Assembly (NCBI GenBank): GCA_963691655.1
Contig: OY829328.1
Location: forward strand, 89,594,400-89,658,399
DNA length: 64,000 bases
Reading direction: 5' to 3'
Source of the DNA: Toxonevra muliebris
Taxonomy: Eukaryota; Arthropoda; Insecta; Diptera; Pallopteridae
Part shown: piece after piece, positions 12,419 through 24,226 of the stretch
Layout: the number at the start of each line of letters is the position of its first letter
Position numbering within the stretch: the stretch's first letter is position 1
Notes under the pieces: model-generated
The model's database searches: none
What the model was told of the DNA's origin: nothing
Seen by the model: the letters and a program-made list of their open reading frames with translations, nothing else
Made by a program: the position numbers and the translations under genes

Positions 12419-12491
12419 GCTCAAAAAATCTAGCAATAAATATCGGAAATCTAAATTTTTTTCTTTGAGTCCATACTTATGAACGGTAGTG
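12419..12491 (-). repeat. Right terminal inverted repeat of the Tc1-like element
   Basis: The reverse complement of the left repeat at 10964-11036, ending in CGGTAGTG and followed by the TA target dinucleotide. The internal near-palindrome has one mismatch here (TATGAAC instead of TATGGAC). Confidence 0.85.
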
Positions 12492-12493
12492 TA

Positions 12494-14428
12494 ACTGAAA
12501 TAAAATTCCAAGTCGCAAAGATATTGCAGTCATATTATGAATATTTGTTGCCTTCCTTCTCTTAAAAACTAGCAATTCCTTTGAGTGCACAAACACTCTT
12601 TTGATGAAAGATACCAAAGAAAAGTGGAAGCATTGGGATTTTTATTTAATTCTTCGATCGAGAACTCCAAAACTGTTTTAATTTATGGTTTCTGAAAGAA
12701 AATGTCGAAATTAAATACTTATGGGTACTTGATTACTTGGGATTAAGGAAAGTAGAAACGAGGAAGTCGAAACAAAGACACTTCAGCTGCAAATGAAAAT
12801 AGAACTGTGATTAGCGAGTCCTAATGCAGTTAAGAAAGCAATGCCATGTAAAGGGAGAGGGATAATTATTAAGATCACTGTTACCGAATTAAGAAGCTGT
12901 GCAGCCCCTCCTATTCTCCAATCTCTGAATCCACTAGTAGTCTAGTATATGTTTTATGCTCTGTCATAAAAAGTTTGTGGTTCATATATATAATTTTAAA
13001 TTTTGTATAGCAACCATAATTTTTAAAAAGTCTTAAATTATGTTTGTAATGGATAAAATGGTTTTTTTTATCGAAATCAGAAGCTCTATGGAATCTGCTT
13101 TCCACTACAAAATTGAATTGCTGTCTGTTATTTGCGGCAGACAGTTCAGTCAGAAATGACGCCAAAAACCAGGACTTAAAGTGAATTATAAAAGCAGTAG
13201 CAACAAAAGCCAGTAAAAGTAGCAATATAAAATCAAAAACAGCACACAATTGCAAGCAGATCCATGCATACCTACACGCACACATACACTCTTGCAAATG
13301 CTACACACAGAAGCAACAATAAGATGAAGTTTTAAAAAATTGAGTTAAGCAAATTAAACGAGCGCGCCATTGTGCAGGACATTCGATCAAGGGGGAATCG
13401 GAATCCATTGAATTCAATCGATTTAATCAATTTCCGTGTGCCGTTGCATATATCTGTGCATACATACAAATCGCAGGACATTATATGCAACTAAAAACAG
13501 GCGATATGGGCAAAAGGACACTGTCAAACCGCGAACATTCGTGCATGCGAGCACTGTGACTGTGTGCTAGTTGACTATCCGGGTCACCCGGACCCGTGGG
13601 CTGCACCACCTTTGAGGCGGCTCGTCCTTCCTTCACTTTTGCATTTTTGACGACCAGCGAATTCGCGTGCCTTATTTAAATTTTCCTTTCCACATTTTGT
13701 GTGTTGAGTTCGTCCGCCATATGCGCGTTGAAGCTGATTACATTTTGAGTGAAATCTGTGAAAATGTGGAAAATTCGAATGTGTGCATATGGATTGGTCA
13801 TTTGTTTCTCTGTTTCTCAGGCTTTTTGGTTCTGTTGTTGTTGTTGTTGTTATTGTTGCATTTCGCTTACAAACAATGCGGGCGTAATTATGCACGTTGT
13901 AGTTTTCGTTAATGCGCGACACCACGCAATGTGGTGCGTTGCGTTTTTCCTTTTTTTTTCTCTCTCTCTCTCATTATTCGTGTTGTGGCATGTGAATCGT
14001 GCGGCAATAAAGTGAGTGTATGTATTCAGAAGCTTCAGTGTATAATGCTTACATGCATTATATTTGTCCAGGAGGTAATTAATCGATAGTCAGCAGCGGC
14101 ATTCAGTTTGCGTTGTTGAATGTTGGAAAAATGTTTACTTTACTTCATTTCATTAATGATCGATCATTTTGATACTCAGCAGTTGTGTGCAGAGCGTGTG
14201 GTGCTGTTTAAATTTTGGGTTATTTGAATAAAAAAATTTAAAATAACTTCTATGCCAATGCAAGAACTAACATGAAAATACTACTTTACTTTAAACTGAT
14301 GTATGTGATTCAGATTGCCTCATGATTTTTGTGAATACTTGCAATTCAATTCCTGAACCTGCCATTGGAACATAGAGCATCTCCATTTTGTTTTGTTTTT
14401 GGTAAGTTGATTTATCTCATTTCATAAC
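12494..14428. other. Non-coding DNA with a GC-rich palindromic patch and a TTG run
   Basis: No gene is recognised. A locally GC-rich stretch at about 13540-13680 contains TCCGGGT, one base, then ACCCGGA (13578-13592), a perfect palindrome. A TTG trinucleotide run lies at about 13830-13858. The frames 13584-13925 (-), 13667-13912 (+) and 13749-14015 (+) overlap each other and owe their composition to these repeats. Confidence 0.5.
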
Positions 14429-14740
14429 AGTCCTTTTCCAGGAAACTTTCGGAAGGTATTTTTTACGGCTACCTTGAGGATTCCACTCTAAAACCTGGCG
14501 ATGTATTTCTAATCGTGATTTTCGTAATGTGTGGCCAATTCACTTCCATTTCGTCAACTTACTGCATATTCTCTCATTGGCTTAATGTTGGACCTGCGGA
14601 TAATATTCGGCCGCAAGATCTTGTAAATACGATAGCGTTCATCGGAATAATATCTGGAGCTAACTACAATTTTAAAGCTGATGCCTTGGATTACTTTTTT
14701 GAAAGAGCTCATCTGCAAACAGACAGTGTTTCAGGCTCGA
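14429..14740 (-). pseudogene. RTE-like LINE reverse transcriptase relic, C-terminal part
   Basis: On the minus strand 14539-14429 translates without a stop as IGHTLRKS, about 9 residues, then VLEWNPQGSRKK and VSWKRT. The motif order W-x-IGH-x-LRK, W-x-P-x-G-x-R, then W-x-R is characteristic of the C-terminal end of endonuclease-reverse transcriptases of RTE-like non-LTR retrotransposons. The residue before IGH is a stop where tryptophan is expected (TGG to TGA). Upstream in another frame, 14637-14583 reads RYRIYKILRPNIIRRSN, which fits the region preceding that motif in the same families. It is therefore a frameshifted, 5'-truncated relic; no tail was identified. The plus-strand frame 14515-14778 is its shadow. 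Confidence 0.6.
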
Positions 14741-17700
14741 TAGCGAACTTCCTTTATATTCATTTATCTTTTCCTTAATTTACCAATAAGCGTTGCTTTA
14801 ACTTGAGATTAAAAGGTATTGATATATGTATGCATGTGCATATACTCGCATTTGGCTCACAAACAATTAATTAAATCTACACCACTGGTACTTTTGTTGC
14901 TCGCATGAGCTATTCTGTCGTCAGCGTGAGATGAAAACTTTACTAAAAAATGTTTGCAATTAGTGTACAATTTTTATATGTTCGTTTTTTTGTTTTTGTA
15001 TTTTTCATTATAAACTTTAATCCGCTTAATTCACTGGAAACCCCCCAAAAGACGCACAACAGATTTGCGCGGCACTTTTTCTGAATGTATGTATGCAATG
15101 AATTGCGTTTAGTGGCCCCAGAAGACAACAAGCTACAGCATATTCGCACTCTTTCTTTCACCCGCCACCTTCCACCCTCCACAACATCAACAGAAAAAAT
15201 GCAAAGTGTAAAACCAAAGCGTAAAAAGTGTAGAACTGCTGGTAGGGAGAGTAAAAAGAGAAGCATTCGTTACTACATGCATACTACGAATAAGCCAACT
15301 AGTGAGCGCCCTCAAGTATGCTATGAGTATTTGCATTTAACACTTTTCCTCAACGTCATCGTCGTCAGCGACGTTGGGAGTGTGCACAGTCAAGAAAATA
15401 CTTTCGGCCATAGCTTTGCGTGTGAAGATGGGTGTGTAAATGTGTTTGTTTCAGTGGCTGTGTATGTAAGTATTTCGATGAAGTGTAGCCGGAAGTGAAT
15501 TGCTGGTGCTGCTCCTGCTACTGCTGAGTGCATAGCTCGCCACTGTACCCGCCACAACAGTTCAACAATTTTAATTTAGTTTTTCTGTTTTTTTTTATAC
15601 ATTTTTTTGTTGCTGTTGTTGTTGCTTCATTGCTGCTGCTATTTCTGTTGAGTCTATGCATTCTGGGACCGACATGAAGTATTTGGTTACGGCATAAAGT
15701 GCATAAAATTACGTGACACAATTATATATTTCATTCCCAAAGCATATTTCCTTTAATGTTTTGTTGCCTTTTGGTAATGTTTCTTTGCTTTAAAAAAATT
15801 GCAGAAAATGTATCTAATTTCTATAACTATCTAAAATAAAATTAAAATACCATAGAGTACAAAAAAATCTATTAAAGCAATAAGGAAAAGTTTTTCATTA
15901 TAAGTACATAATGAATATTAGCATTAAATTTTAGTTAAATTTGAAAGCTATGCCATTGGAATTGAACTTTGTATCTCTATTGATTCTAATTACTTTGATT
16001 TCATCGATGTAGAAAATAGGTTATATGTAATGAGTTCCTAAAATTCATTATCAATGTTATCTGTAAATTTTGTTAAAGTTTTATCCCTTTCGCAGCTGCT
16101 GAGATACATATGCCCCAGTCAATGTTTAAAAACGACTCAATTTAAAAGTTTCTTTAATATTAAGGGGACTACACTTTATTCGATTAATTTTCTCATAAAA
16201 ATCATTTAAATCGTTTTCTCTTTTGTTTTAAGTCGAAAACTACAACTGATCTTGGCTACTAAATTTGCTTGGACTTACTGCATTTTCGTGTATACACTCC
16301 TCTATTTAATTCAATTTCCGTTTTCCTTCTGCTCCTCAACAAATTCCAATAAATTACCCTCTACATAGATTAGCTTCAAACTCAATTGAATTACGATTTC
16401 TCATGTAAACAATAAAATGACAGCAAACTAAAGTAGGAAACCTGCTGCTACTAAAATAGGCGCATATGTGGGCGTATACAGTGCAGTACAATTAAAATAA
16501 AACCAAAATAGGAAAATATTTACAATATTATATTATTTAGAAGGTGACAGCTGCTGCGCCTGGTCATGAAAATGAATAGCAGCAGCTAAAAAAACAATCT
16601 ACTATAGTATTTACATGCAACACAAAACAATGAGACAACAATTAGAACAACAACGGCTACAGCAGCAGCAACAACAATAAAAACATTGTTGTACAATCTA
16701 TTGAATAATTGTGCGTGTGTGTGTGTGTGTGTGTATGTGTAAACATGAAAATAAACAAAAACCAGAAAGCAAAATTCTATAAATGACAAAGGAGGAAAAT
16801 TATTGGTATGGAGGGGAAAAAGAAAATTAATAATAGAGTGCATTTAAAAGAAATTTATTTATGTACTCACGGAAAAATTATTAAAAAATGTGACTTTGCC
16901 CTGAAAACGATTTTAGTATTTTTTTTGCTAAAAAATTCAACAGCTTTCGAATCTCTATTTACATGAATTCGTTTTAGTTTGAAAAAGATTTTGGAATTAT
17001 TCTAAGAAATTTTTCTTCAGAGGTCAATCGCAAATGTTTAGTAATTACTTAGGTGATTCGTCTTAACAATTATTTGCTAATTTCTATAGCTTCTTTTGCA
17101 ATATTTTTAAATCAGTTATTTTGCTATAAGAAACATCTTTTAGAAGCGTCATATTGTCTACTATCATAATTGCATAATTCTTTTCCCTGCGTCAACGTGC
17201 AACAATTTTTAATCAACACTATAGTAGTGGCAGACTACATTACCTTCCATTCCTGCAAAAGATTGTAGAAGAAACTGTCATACAATAAAAATAAATTCAA
17301 GTGTCGCAACCAATCAACAAATCCAAAGCTTACGATTATTACTATTATTACATTGCTTATTTCCTTCACCAACATTACAGCGATCATTGGCTTAATTCAA
17401 GTAACGACAACAATGTTGCAAGTCTGTTAAAGCAGTAGCTGATAAACTCCCTTCTCAAAGTACAAAAACGTTATGAGCACATTAATTTGATTGATTTGTG
17501 CGTGCGTGCGTATACATTTTTAATTAATGCGTTATAGAATTGATGCGGGTTTTAATTATTGGATATAAAATTTTGAAAAAACACTTGGTTAACTTGAATA
17601 GCATAAAATAAGTAAACAATCGAACGTTGCACTTGTTGCCTTGAAATTGAAATTCAAAATTAACCCATTAATGGCAGCACCCAGATTCCATTGAACGAAT

Positions 17701-18192
17701 ATACTGAAATTTGACCTCTTTTTTAAACATCGCAAAAATGGGCTCGACAAAATGTAATCAAAATTAATTATAATGAAATTGTGAAAGTTTTTTTTTTTGA
17801 AAAGGCGGTCTTTTGTGGCGCTTATGCCGTTAAATTTATCTCCAAAAAATAATTCAATTTCTTTAAGTAGATTACTGAATTAAAATTATTGGCATTTCAG
17901 ATGATCTGCAATTGATGTTCGGTGACTGCATCGCTGAACCAATTATAATTTTATACTTTCGACTTTAGTGACTCGGTCTACCGCATAAATAATTATAATT
18001 TGCTTAGCAATGACAGATCAGGCAAAACAGGTTGAGGTGATATATGTAAAAATAATGTTAAGGGTGTGAGTATGTGAGAGTTTTCTCATGTCAAGCATGC
18101 AGATAAATATAGGAATAGATTGCATAACAAACGGCAAAGAAAGCCCTCAACCATTAACTGGGAAACGTATAAAAGCTCTAGGGACGGCACCA
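14741..18192. other. AT-rich non-coding DNA
   Basis: No gene is recognised. The 137-codon frame 15085-15498 (+) lacks any domain or splice context. Trinucleotide GCT/GTT runs occur at about 15507-15650, which produce frames on the minus strand (15518-15721). CAG/CAA-rich sequence occurs near 16655-16680. Confidence 0.5.
16715..16734. repeat. (GT)10 microsatellite
   Basis: Ten uninterrupted GT dinucleotides preceded by GTGC and followed by ATGTGT. It underlies the histidine/threonine-rich part of the minus-strand frame 16586-16843. Confidence 0.9.
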
Positions 18193-18345
18193 CGAAATAA
18201 CTCCTAATTGAAAAATGAAATAAGTTCTAACGCCAAATAAGTCCTACAGAAATAACTCCCAACAAAAAATGAAATAACTTCTAATGCAAAAATGAAATAA
18301 TTCCTCATTTTTAGGGGTTATTTTGCAATTAGGATTTATTTCATA
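18193..18345. repeat. Degenerate GAAATAACTCCT array with an inverted end
   Basis: A 12-base word of the form GAAATAAcTcCT recurs in direct orientation starting near 18194, 18217, 18235, 18250, 18271 and 18295, with spacers of variable length. The array then reverses: AGGGGTTATTTT near 18313 and AGGATTTATTTC near 18331 are reverse-complement units. CCTAATTG at the left and CAATTAGG at the right therefore make a long imperfect fold-back. It could be a remnant of a fold-back transposon or a decayed minisatellite. Confidence 0.65.
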
Positions 18346-20711
18346 ATCAAATTAAATAATTCTGAGATCAATGAAAAACAAAAACAGAAATATTTATTAA
18401 TGTTCTAAATACAACAATTCTTGAGTTCGTTGTAAATATCAAAATACAACAAACACATATATTGAAAAAGAGTCAATTGAGCTTCAGGCTAGTCATTCCT
18501 GGTATAGATTATTATTTTACTTTCAAAAATAAATAAATATTGCTCTTAATTTTATCACAATCTACGATTATAAGTCTTGCATGTAATTATGTATGTAAAT
18601 ATTTATACTACAACAACAATAACATAAACAGTAGCGCAGAACAAAACTGGCACGTAAATTAATTTTTTGCGATTTTTTGCATGTTAATGTAAAATATTGT
18701 ATTAGCAAATTAGCATTTTGACTTTTGTAAACCAAATATAAATACGCATGCTTCGCCAGCCGTCATGGCATATTTTTCTGACAAAAATAAATATAATGCT
18801 GCCACATTAATCATGTTGCGTCTCCAGTCACTGACTGCAAATGAATGTTGCAATATTTAGAAGTGTGAAATGTAAACGATGAAATTGTTCGCCACCTCAG
18901 CTGTTCAATGTAGAAGATAGCACGTTCACATTACGTAATTAAGATATTGCATTATATTGAATAACTGATAATAACAACAATGTGTGTGTTTCTTGTAATA
19001 ACACAGTAGTTCAACCTTTATCTTGTATCCAAATGTCTAGTGAATTTTAATTGTGTGTGTATTACTTGTTAGGAGGAATTTTTGCAATTTTCGCTAGTAC
19101 ACTACATTTTTTGCAGTGCACCTAATATTATTATACGACCCTCTATAGGGTACTCACACCATAGCTTTTTATAACGATCTCAATAGATTTACTTTGATTT
19201 GACGTTACTACTGTTACATTTTGAAAGATTCGAATTTAAATCTGAACCAATATCACTATTTCCCCGCCTTTACTTGAAGAGTTCGTAGCACGACACCAGG
19301 GGGCGTTATTGATAATTCTTTATGCATACTATTTTAACTTACAACTAAAATAATTGTCATAAAGTTTGAACAAAATGTATTGAGCGTAGGAGGAGTTATT
19401 TTAAAATAAAAATGGCTTGGGCAATTGTGACCCATGAATACAAGATAAGGGTTAATGTTGTTGTTTTATTTAAGATATTTTTATATATATAAATGTCAAT
19501 GAACCTAACCTACTGTTTTTATTTTCAATAACACACTGCACATTGAGGTGTGCCGAATTCTTGTAATCTTTCATAAGATTAAACATTAAGCAGAAAAAAA
19601 TTAAATATACACAATGCAAATGTAAAATGATAATTTTTGTTGGGGCGGATCAAAAATGCCCGTTTTTAATTTTTGAGAATGCCTGTACCCGAAAAGCAGG
19701 TTATTGTACCCCTTGTCTCAAAAACGAAGTGTGCTATGACCAGATTTGGGTTCAGCGCACAAAAATACACACAAGTTCATTCTCATGTGTTACGAAAAAA
19801 ATTGCACTCCTCTTTATTATAATTACATTAATATTTAAGCATCAAATGCCGAGCGGAAGACCAAGTCAGACTAGGCTGAAGTTTTCAGGGCTGAACATGG
19901 GGTATAGGCTTTCTCTAGAATTTAATATGATAATTTTCAATCCACCCTACTGTTATTGGTATGCCCCTGTCTTTGTGGTTGCTTTTTGTTTATTTATCAT
20001 TTGCGTGAAACCAGATTTCCCATTCAATGAATTTTATTGAAATATAATTACAATACTACGTTGTTATGGAATTTTTAGCGCAAAATCTCTGAATTCATCA
20101 TCGCTTGAGCGCATAACTTTGCTTTCAAATTTTTTTTCCCATATTTTGCAGCGTCATTCTTTCCAAACCAGTTCTTTTTAGTTTCCCTAGTATTAAATAT
20201 TGACTCATTTAGTTCACAGGGTATGCGGAAATCCCTATGCGGTTTCGGCTTTGAATTCAAAGAGATCAACTTTGATTAGCGGTAGAAATGCGCGGAAGTA
20301 TGTAAAAAGAAAGCGCATACAAAAGTAGGGCGCTCTCAAAGAATGCGAGGAAGCAAAACTTAAACTTCTAAAAATTATGATGATTAATTGAATTACAAGT
20401 ATTTCTTGCTATAAAGAATATTTTATCAGTTCAATTGATTGTTTCAAGTATAAATCTTTTAATTTGAAGTTAATTAAGAGAATATTAATTAAAAATTGAC
20501 AACTCGAAGGCAAAAAGTGCACACAGTGTGATCAATCGTTTATACTTTTTATAAAATTTAATCATTTATATTTTTGAATTATTTTTTATTTTACTTGTTA
20601 TAAAAACCCGCATCGATTTCATAAATATGTTTGCAAGTATAAACACGCACTAATCAATCAAATTAATATGCCCATAACGTTCTTGTATAAGCGAAGGGTG
20701 TGTTAAAGAAT

Positions 20712-20713
<2 letters not shown>
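18346..20713. other. AT-rich non-coding DNA
   Basis: No gene is supported. The 137-codon frame 19627-20040 (+) has two hydrophobic stretches but no recognisable domain. A CTCF-like ACCAGGGGGCG word sits at 19295-19305. ACCCT, four bases, AGGGT forms a small hairpin near 19139-19152. Confidence 0.45.

Positions 20714-20743
<30 letters not shown>
20714..20743. repeat. (AT)15 microsatellite
   Basis: Fifteen uninterrupted AT dinucleotides, the longest pure TA-type run in the window. Confidence 0.95.
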
Positions 20744-20745
<2 letters not shown>

Positions 20746-20964
20746 GAGTCTATATACATTGATGAGCAAAATTGAGTAAATGAGTCTGATTCTTTTTTGG
20801 TTATTCAGAGGCTTAAGGACAAATTAAGTTTGGTTATATGTTAGTGTACTTGACTACTACGAAGTGTGCTTGAGGTCGTACTTGGTATGACGAAAAAAAC
20901 TGGCAATTGCAACCCTCCAAGAATAAGAATTGGCTAAGAAAAGCTTATTTCTTCGCCCTTCGGA

Positions 20965-21040
20965 CAAATACAACATGAATGGATTGAAAAGCTTCGCCCA
21001 AGTTCTCTATGAACTGTTGTGCCAGAAAAAAAATTAACAA
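20965..21040 (+). repeat. SINE/LINE-type 3' tail fragment
   Basis: Contains ATGGATTGAAAAGCTTCG and then TATGAACTGTTGTGCCAG followed by A-rich sequence. It aligns base for base over most of its length with 57770-57835 (+) and with the minus strand of the repeat at 33391, both of which have ATGGGCTGTTATGCCA before an A-rich tail. No head is recognised upstream, so it is probably a 5'-truncated copy. Confidence 0.5.
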
Positions 21041-22179
21041 AAAAACTGTCGTTAAAAAAAATTATAATAAAATATAACATTAACTAGTGCCGAAAACGGT
21101 AAACGGAAAAAATCTGATAAATGATCACAAAACTTCAAAACATGAAAGAAAAATCATTTTTTAGAAATCGGTTCAAAAATGACGGGTCTTTAACTGATAA
21201 TATATGTATGTGAATCTTGTAAATATAAGTGAAAATTCAAATATCTCTGAAACTGGAATTCGTAGTCCGCGACCCAAAATTCATAAAAGAGCAATATTTT
21301 AGTCAAAGGCATACATTTTTTTTTTTTTTTTCAATTTCAATGCTCTGTATTATCAATTCGATTTGAAAAATGTTTTTTAGACTGAACAAATTGAAAAAAT
21401 ATCCAGTTTGATAATTAGATCTTTTGATATATTAGGTGGCAATCTAACTTAATATTAAAATTTGTCCTCATACTTCTAAGTAAACTAAAATGAACCAGAC
21501 TTCTGCACTCAAATTTGCTCGTCACTGCATGCTTGTTTATTTATACCATAAGATTGCCTGTTTCCTTCTTAACTGCTGCTACAACTGGCATGTATCCGCT
21601 GTTGTTGTTGTTTGGAAATTATGAATAAACGAATGATCGCTGTGATGTTGGTGAAGGAAGTTAAGCAAGTTAAGTTAGCAAATGCACCGATAATAACACT
21701 GTGCTACAAAATCCAAATACAAACTAATCGACCTCAGATTCGTGATCGGTGTATCCACATTCAATTTTTTTTCCAGTTGCTCAGTGTATTGATCTATTGA
21801 TCGGATGAAGCATAAGTTGTTTGCCTGTTTGTTTATTTGTAAAATTCTACGCACTTTTCTGCATTGACATTTCTTTTGATATTGTGTGACTGTTCAGCAG
21901 TCACCTGCTTGCTAGAATGTTGTTTCTAGTTTTTGTATTCTATAGGTACTATTGTTGAAGTTAAAAAAAAATCAATAGAATAAAAACTTGATGTGCAGAC
22001 ATGATGTCAATATGGACTGTATCGTGAACTGATATTTAATAATCCTTGCAGTAATTGAGGAGACCCGTCGTTTTATGATGACTTTGGTAAACGTAAGACT
22101 CGAAAAACAGCATTTTTAGACCTTTTTTGAGGGTAGGGACAACACGTGACATTTCCTATGGAAATTAATATTAGATTTA
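21041..22179. other. AT-rich non-coding DNA
   Basis: No gene is recognised. The part after about 22040 may include the decayed N-terminal half of the transposase relic that follows, but I could not read a DNA-binding domain or a left inverted repeat. Confidence 0.4.
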
Positions 22180-22698
22180 TATTCAGCTGATGCTCGAAGA
22201 AATGTCGAAGAACAGTTTAGAATCCAAAAGCAGACAAAATTTCCTAAAAAATTCCTGGTATGGCAAGCTATATGCAGTTGCGGCAAAAGAAGCAAGTCAT
22301 TTGTTACAGTGGGCTCTATAAATATCAAAATATACATCAAAAAATGTTTGGAAAAAAAACTTCTTCCTTTCATAAGAGAGCACAATGTGTCCACATATTT
22401 TTGGCCCGATTTGGCATCATGTCACTACGGCAAGAAAGCTCTGTAGTGGTACCAAAGAAATAACATAGTTTTTGTACCAAGAGAGGCCAATCCTCCAAAT
22501 TGTCCGGAGCTAAGACCAGTGGAAAGAAATTGGGCTCTTGTGAAAAGAAACTTAAAGAACACAAAAAAGGTGTCCCAAAATATCGAAGATTTTAAAAGGA
22601 GATGGGCAAACTGTTCCAAAAAGGTGTCTGAAACAACTATCAAATCTCTAATGAAAGGCTTACCAAAAAAGGTTCACGAGTTTATAAATAGAGGTTAG
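22180..22698 (+). pseudogene. DD37E-type (Tc1/mariner superfamily) transposase relic
   Basis: A single frame is open from 22180 to the TAG at 22696-22698 except for one internal TAG at 22444-22446. It reads FPKKFLVWQAICSCGKRSK, then YFWPDLASCHYGKK, then FVPREANPPNCPELRPVERN and WALVKRNLKN, the pattern of a Tc1/mariner-type DDE catalytic domain. The aspartate of WPDLASCH is encoded at 22408-22410 and the glutamate of RPVER at 22522-22524, with 37 residues between them; a DD37E spacing defines the ITmD37E group first described in mosquitoes. The first catalytic aspartate and the DNA-binding N-terminus are not readable. Terminal inverted repeats were not found with confidence. The small frames at 22260-22463 (+), 22116-22394 (-) and 22425-22643 (-) are shadows. 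Confidence 0.75.
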
Positions 22699-23874
22699 AA
22701 CTATAAAAGTTGCATTTGTCTGTAATTTGTAAAATATTATCAATTAAAAAAAAAAAATCAAAACTTTAAGATCAACCGTTTAAAAATTATTGAATTTTAT
22801 ATATGTTAAGATTTTTTCGAGTATAGTTTTTCATACTTAAACATATACTTTGATCCTGTTCAGAAGTAAGTACAAAAATGGGGATGTTGAGTTTAGTTAG
22901 GGACCTCCTTAATTATCACAACATATTTCAGAGAATTCCGAAGTGTTGATCTACAGAAGACGGAGTAAATAGTACTGCACTATGTATAATACTAAATAGA
23001 GAATCGACGTTAGATCTTATAGATCACGGTGGATCCATTATGTCAAAATTTTGCAAAACCTATAACTAAAAATATATCGCTTTTGCCCTTTCTAAAAATG
23101 TCTACTTCCAGACTCAGATTCAGCGGACAATATTATAGAGAACTACTTTAAAAACCAAACTTTACATTTCGCAGGCTAACGCCTAGTGCCTTAACCTTCG
23201 CGCTCAACGAAAAATACGGAACAAATTTTGTTTTGACTTTGAATCGCAGTACAAAACTTCCAAATTCTTTCATTAGCTGGTAACAATAACTTGGGGAAAA
23301 TTAACTTACATCTTTTGTGAGAAATATTTGAAAAGTTTTACCGAATTGGTACGTACCGCATTCACAATTGCAAAATATTTAATCATTAATTTTGTGCTGT
23401 TGTTTATGTTTTCTAAAATCGAATCTTCAAATCTCTAGCACCTTCATTTTGCACTGACCTTCCTTTACGATTTTGTAATACACTCTATTTACTGCCTGAA
23501 TTAGTTTGTTAATTTCCCTTTGTATTAAAACAAAATCACGTTTTCATTAAAAAACCATAATAAAGAATTATATTTCTCGAGGTCTTTCTATTGTATAAAG
23601 AAATAGAAACTTATGCATTATTTTAATGTTTATTAATATTTTGCTTTATTAATGCTTAGATATACTTATAGTTTTTTATATGTACAGAATTGTCATTAGA
23701 ATTTTCTTTGTGCTCATTTAATTTCATTACATTTGATTTCATTCCTTCATTTCAGCCAACAACAACAAATTTCAAGATGCAATGTCAAGATGAAATATGC
23801 ATTGCTTTCTTGATGCTGTGCAAGCTGCCACGCGGCGTCTGCTGTATATATGCATGCACAGCCAACTTAACATA
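22699..23874. other. AT-rich non-coding DNA
   Basis: No gene is recognised. The first 130 bp may hold the right end of the DD37E element, since ATTTTTTCGAGTATAGTTTT at 22811-22830 is nearly identical to a word at 9331. The 148-codon frame 23690-24136 runs into the next transposon's inverted repeat and is rejected as a gene. Confidence 0.45.
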
Positions 23875-24100
23875 CAGCTGCGGTCAAAAAAATAGCACCA
23901 CAAAACGAATATGCATACTTTTGAAAGCAATTTTTTTATTTAGCAATATAATTTTAAAATACCGTTATGTATTGTTATATGCATTGTACTCTCTCACTGA
24001 GTACGATCAGCTCACTCAATATTATAACGGTAGTTGTTATTTATCTATTTATCGTGATACGTGTTCATTTTTGTGCAGTCAAAATAATAGCACCGCAAAT
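23875..24100 (+). repeat. Left IR/DR terminal repeat
   Basis: The outer motif GGTCAAAAAAATAGCACCAC starts at 23882 and the inner motif GTCAAAATAATAGCACCGC at 24078. In IR/DR transposons these are the two transposase-binding sites of one end; the binding role is inferred from that architecture. Confidence 0.85.
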
Positions 24101-24226
24101 ATTGATTATTTTTATTACTTACATTTATTGCTTTAAATTTTAAAATTTGATGCAAAAGGTAAAGATAATAAATTTTTTACTAGTTTATTTTATTATTTGA
24201 CACTATTTTAATGGCTGGGTAACCAA

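Larger units (their letters stand above)
10964..12491 (+). mobile_element. Tc1-like transposon, near full length, inactivated
   Basis: The element is bounded by inverted repeats of about 73 bp: CACTACCGTCCATAAGTA on the left and, reverse complemented, CACTACCGTTCATAAGTA on the right, each flanked by a TA dinucleotide (10962-10963 and 12492-12493), the target site of Tc1/mariner elements. Its 1,528-bp length is slightly below the usual 1.6-1.7 kb because the coding region has suffered deletions. It contains one transposase pseudogene on the plus strand. The ends match almost base for base, so the copy is not extremely old. Confidence 0.9.

Noticed and set aside
13584..13925. 113-codon minus-strand frame
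   Set aside because: Its threonine run is the TTG repeat read in reverse and the rest has no domain.
15085..15498. 137-codon plus-strand frame
   Set aside because: Lysine/threonine- and valine-rich without any motif; no flanking splice signals.
19627..20040. 137-codon plus-strand frame with two hydrophobic stretches
   Set aside because: No recognisable family, no good start context, and AT-rich frames of this size are expected by chance in 64 kb.
23690..24136. 148-codon plus-strand frame
   Set aside because: It crosses the left boundary and inverted repeat of the IR/DR Tc1-like element, so it joins unrelated host and transposon sequence.
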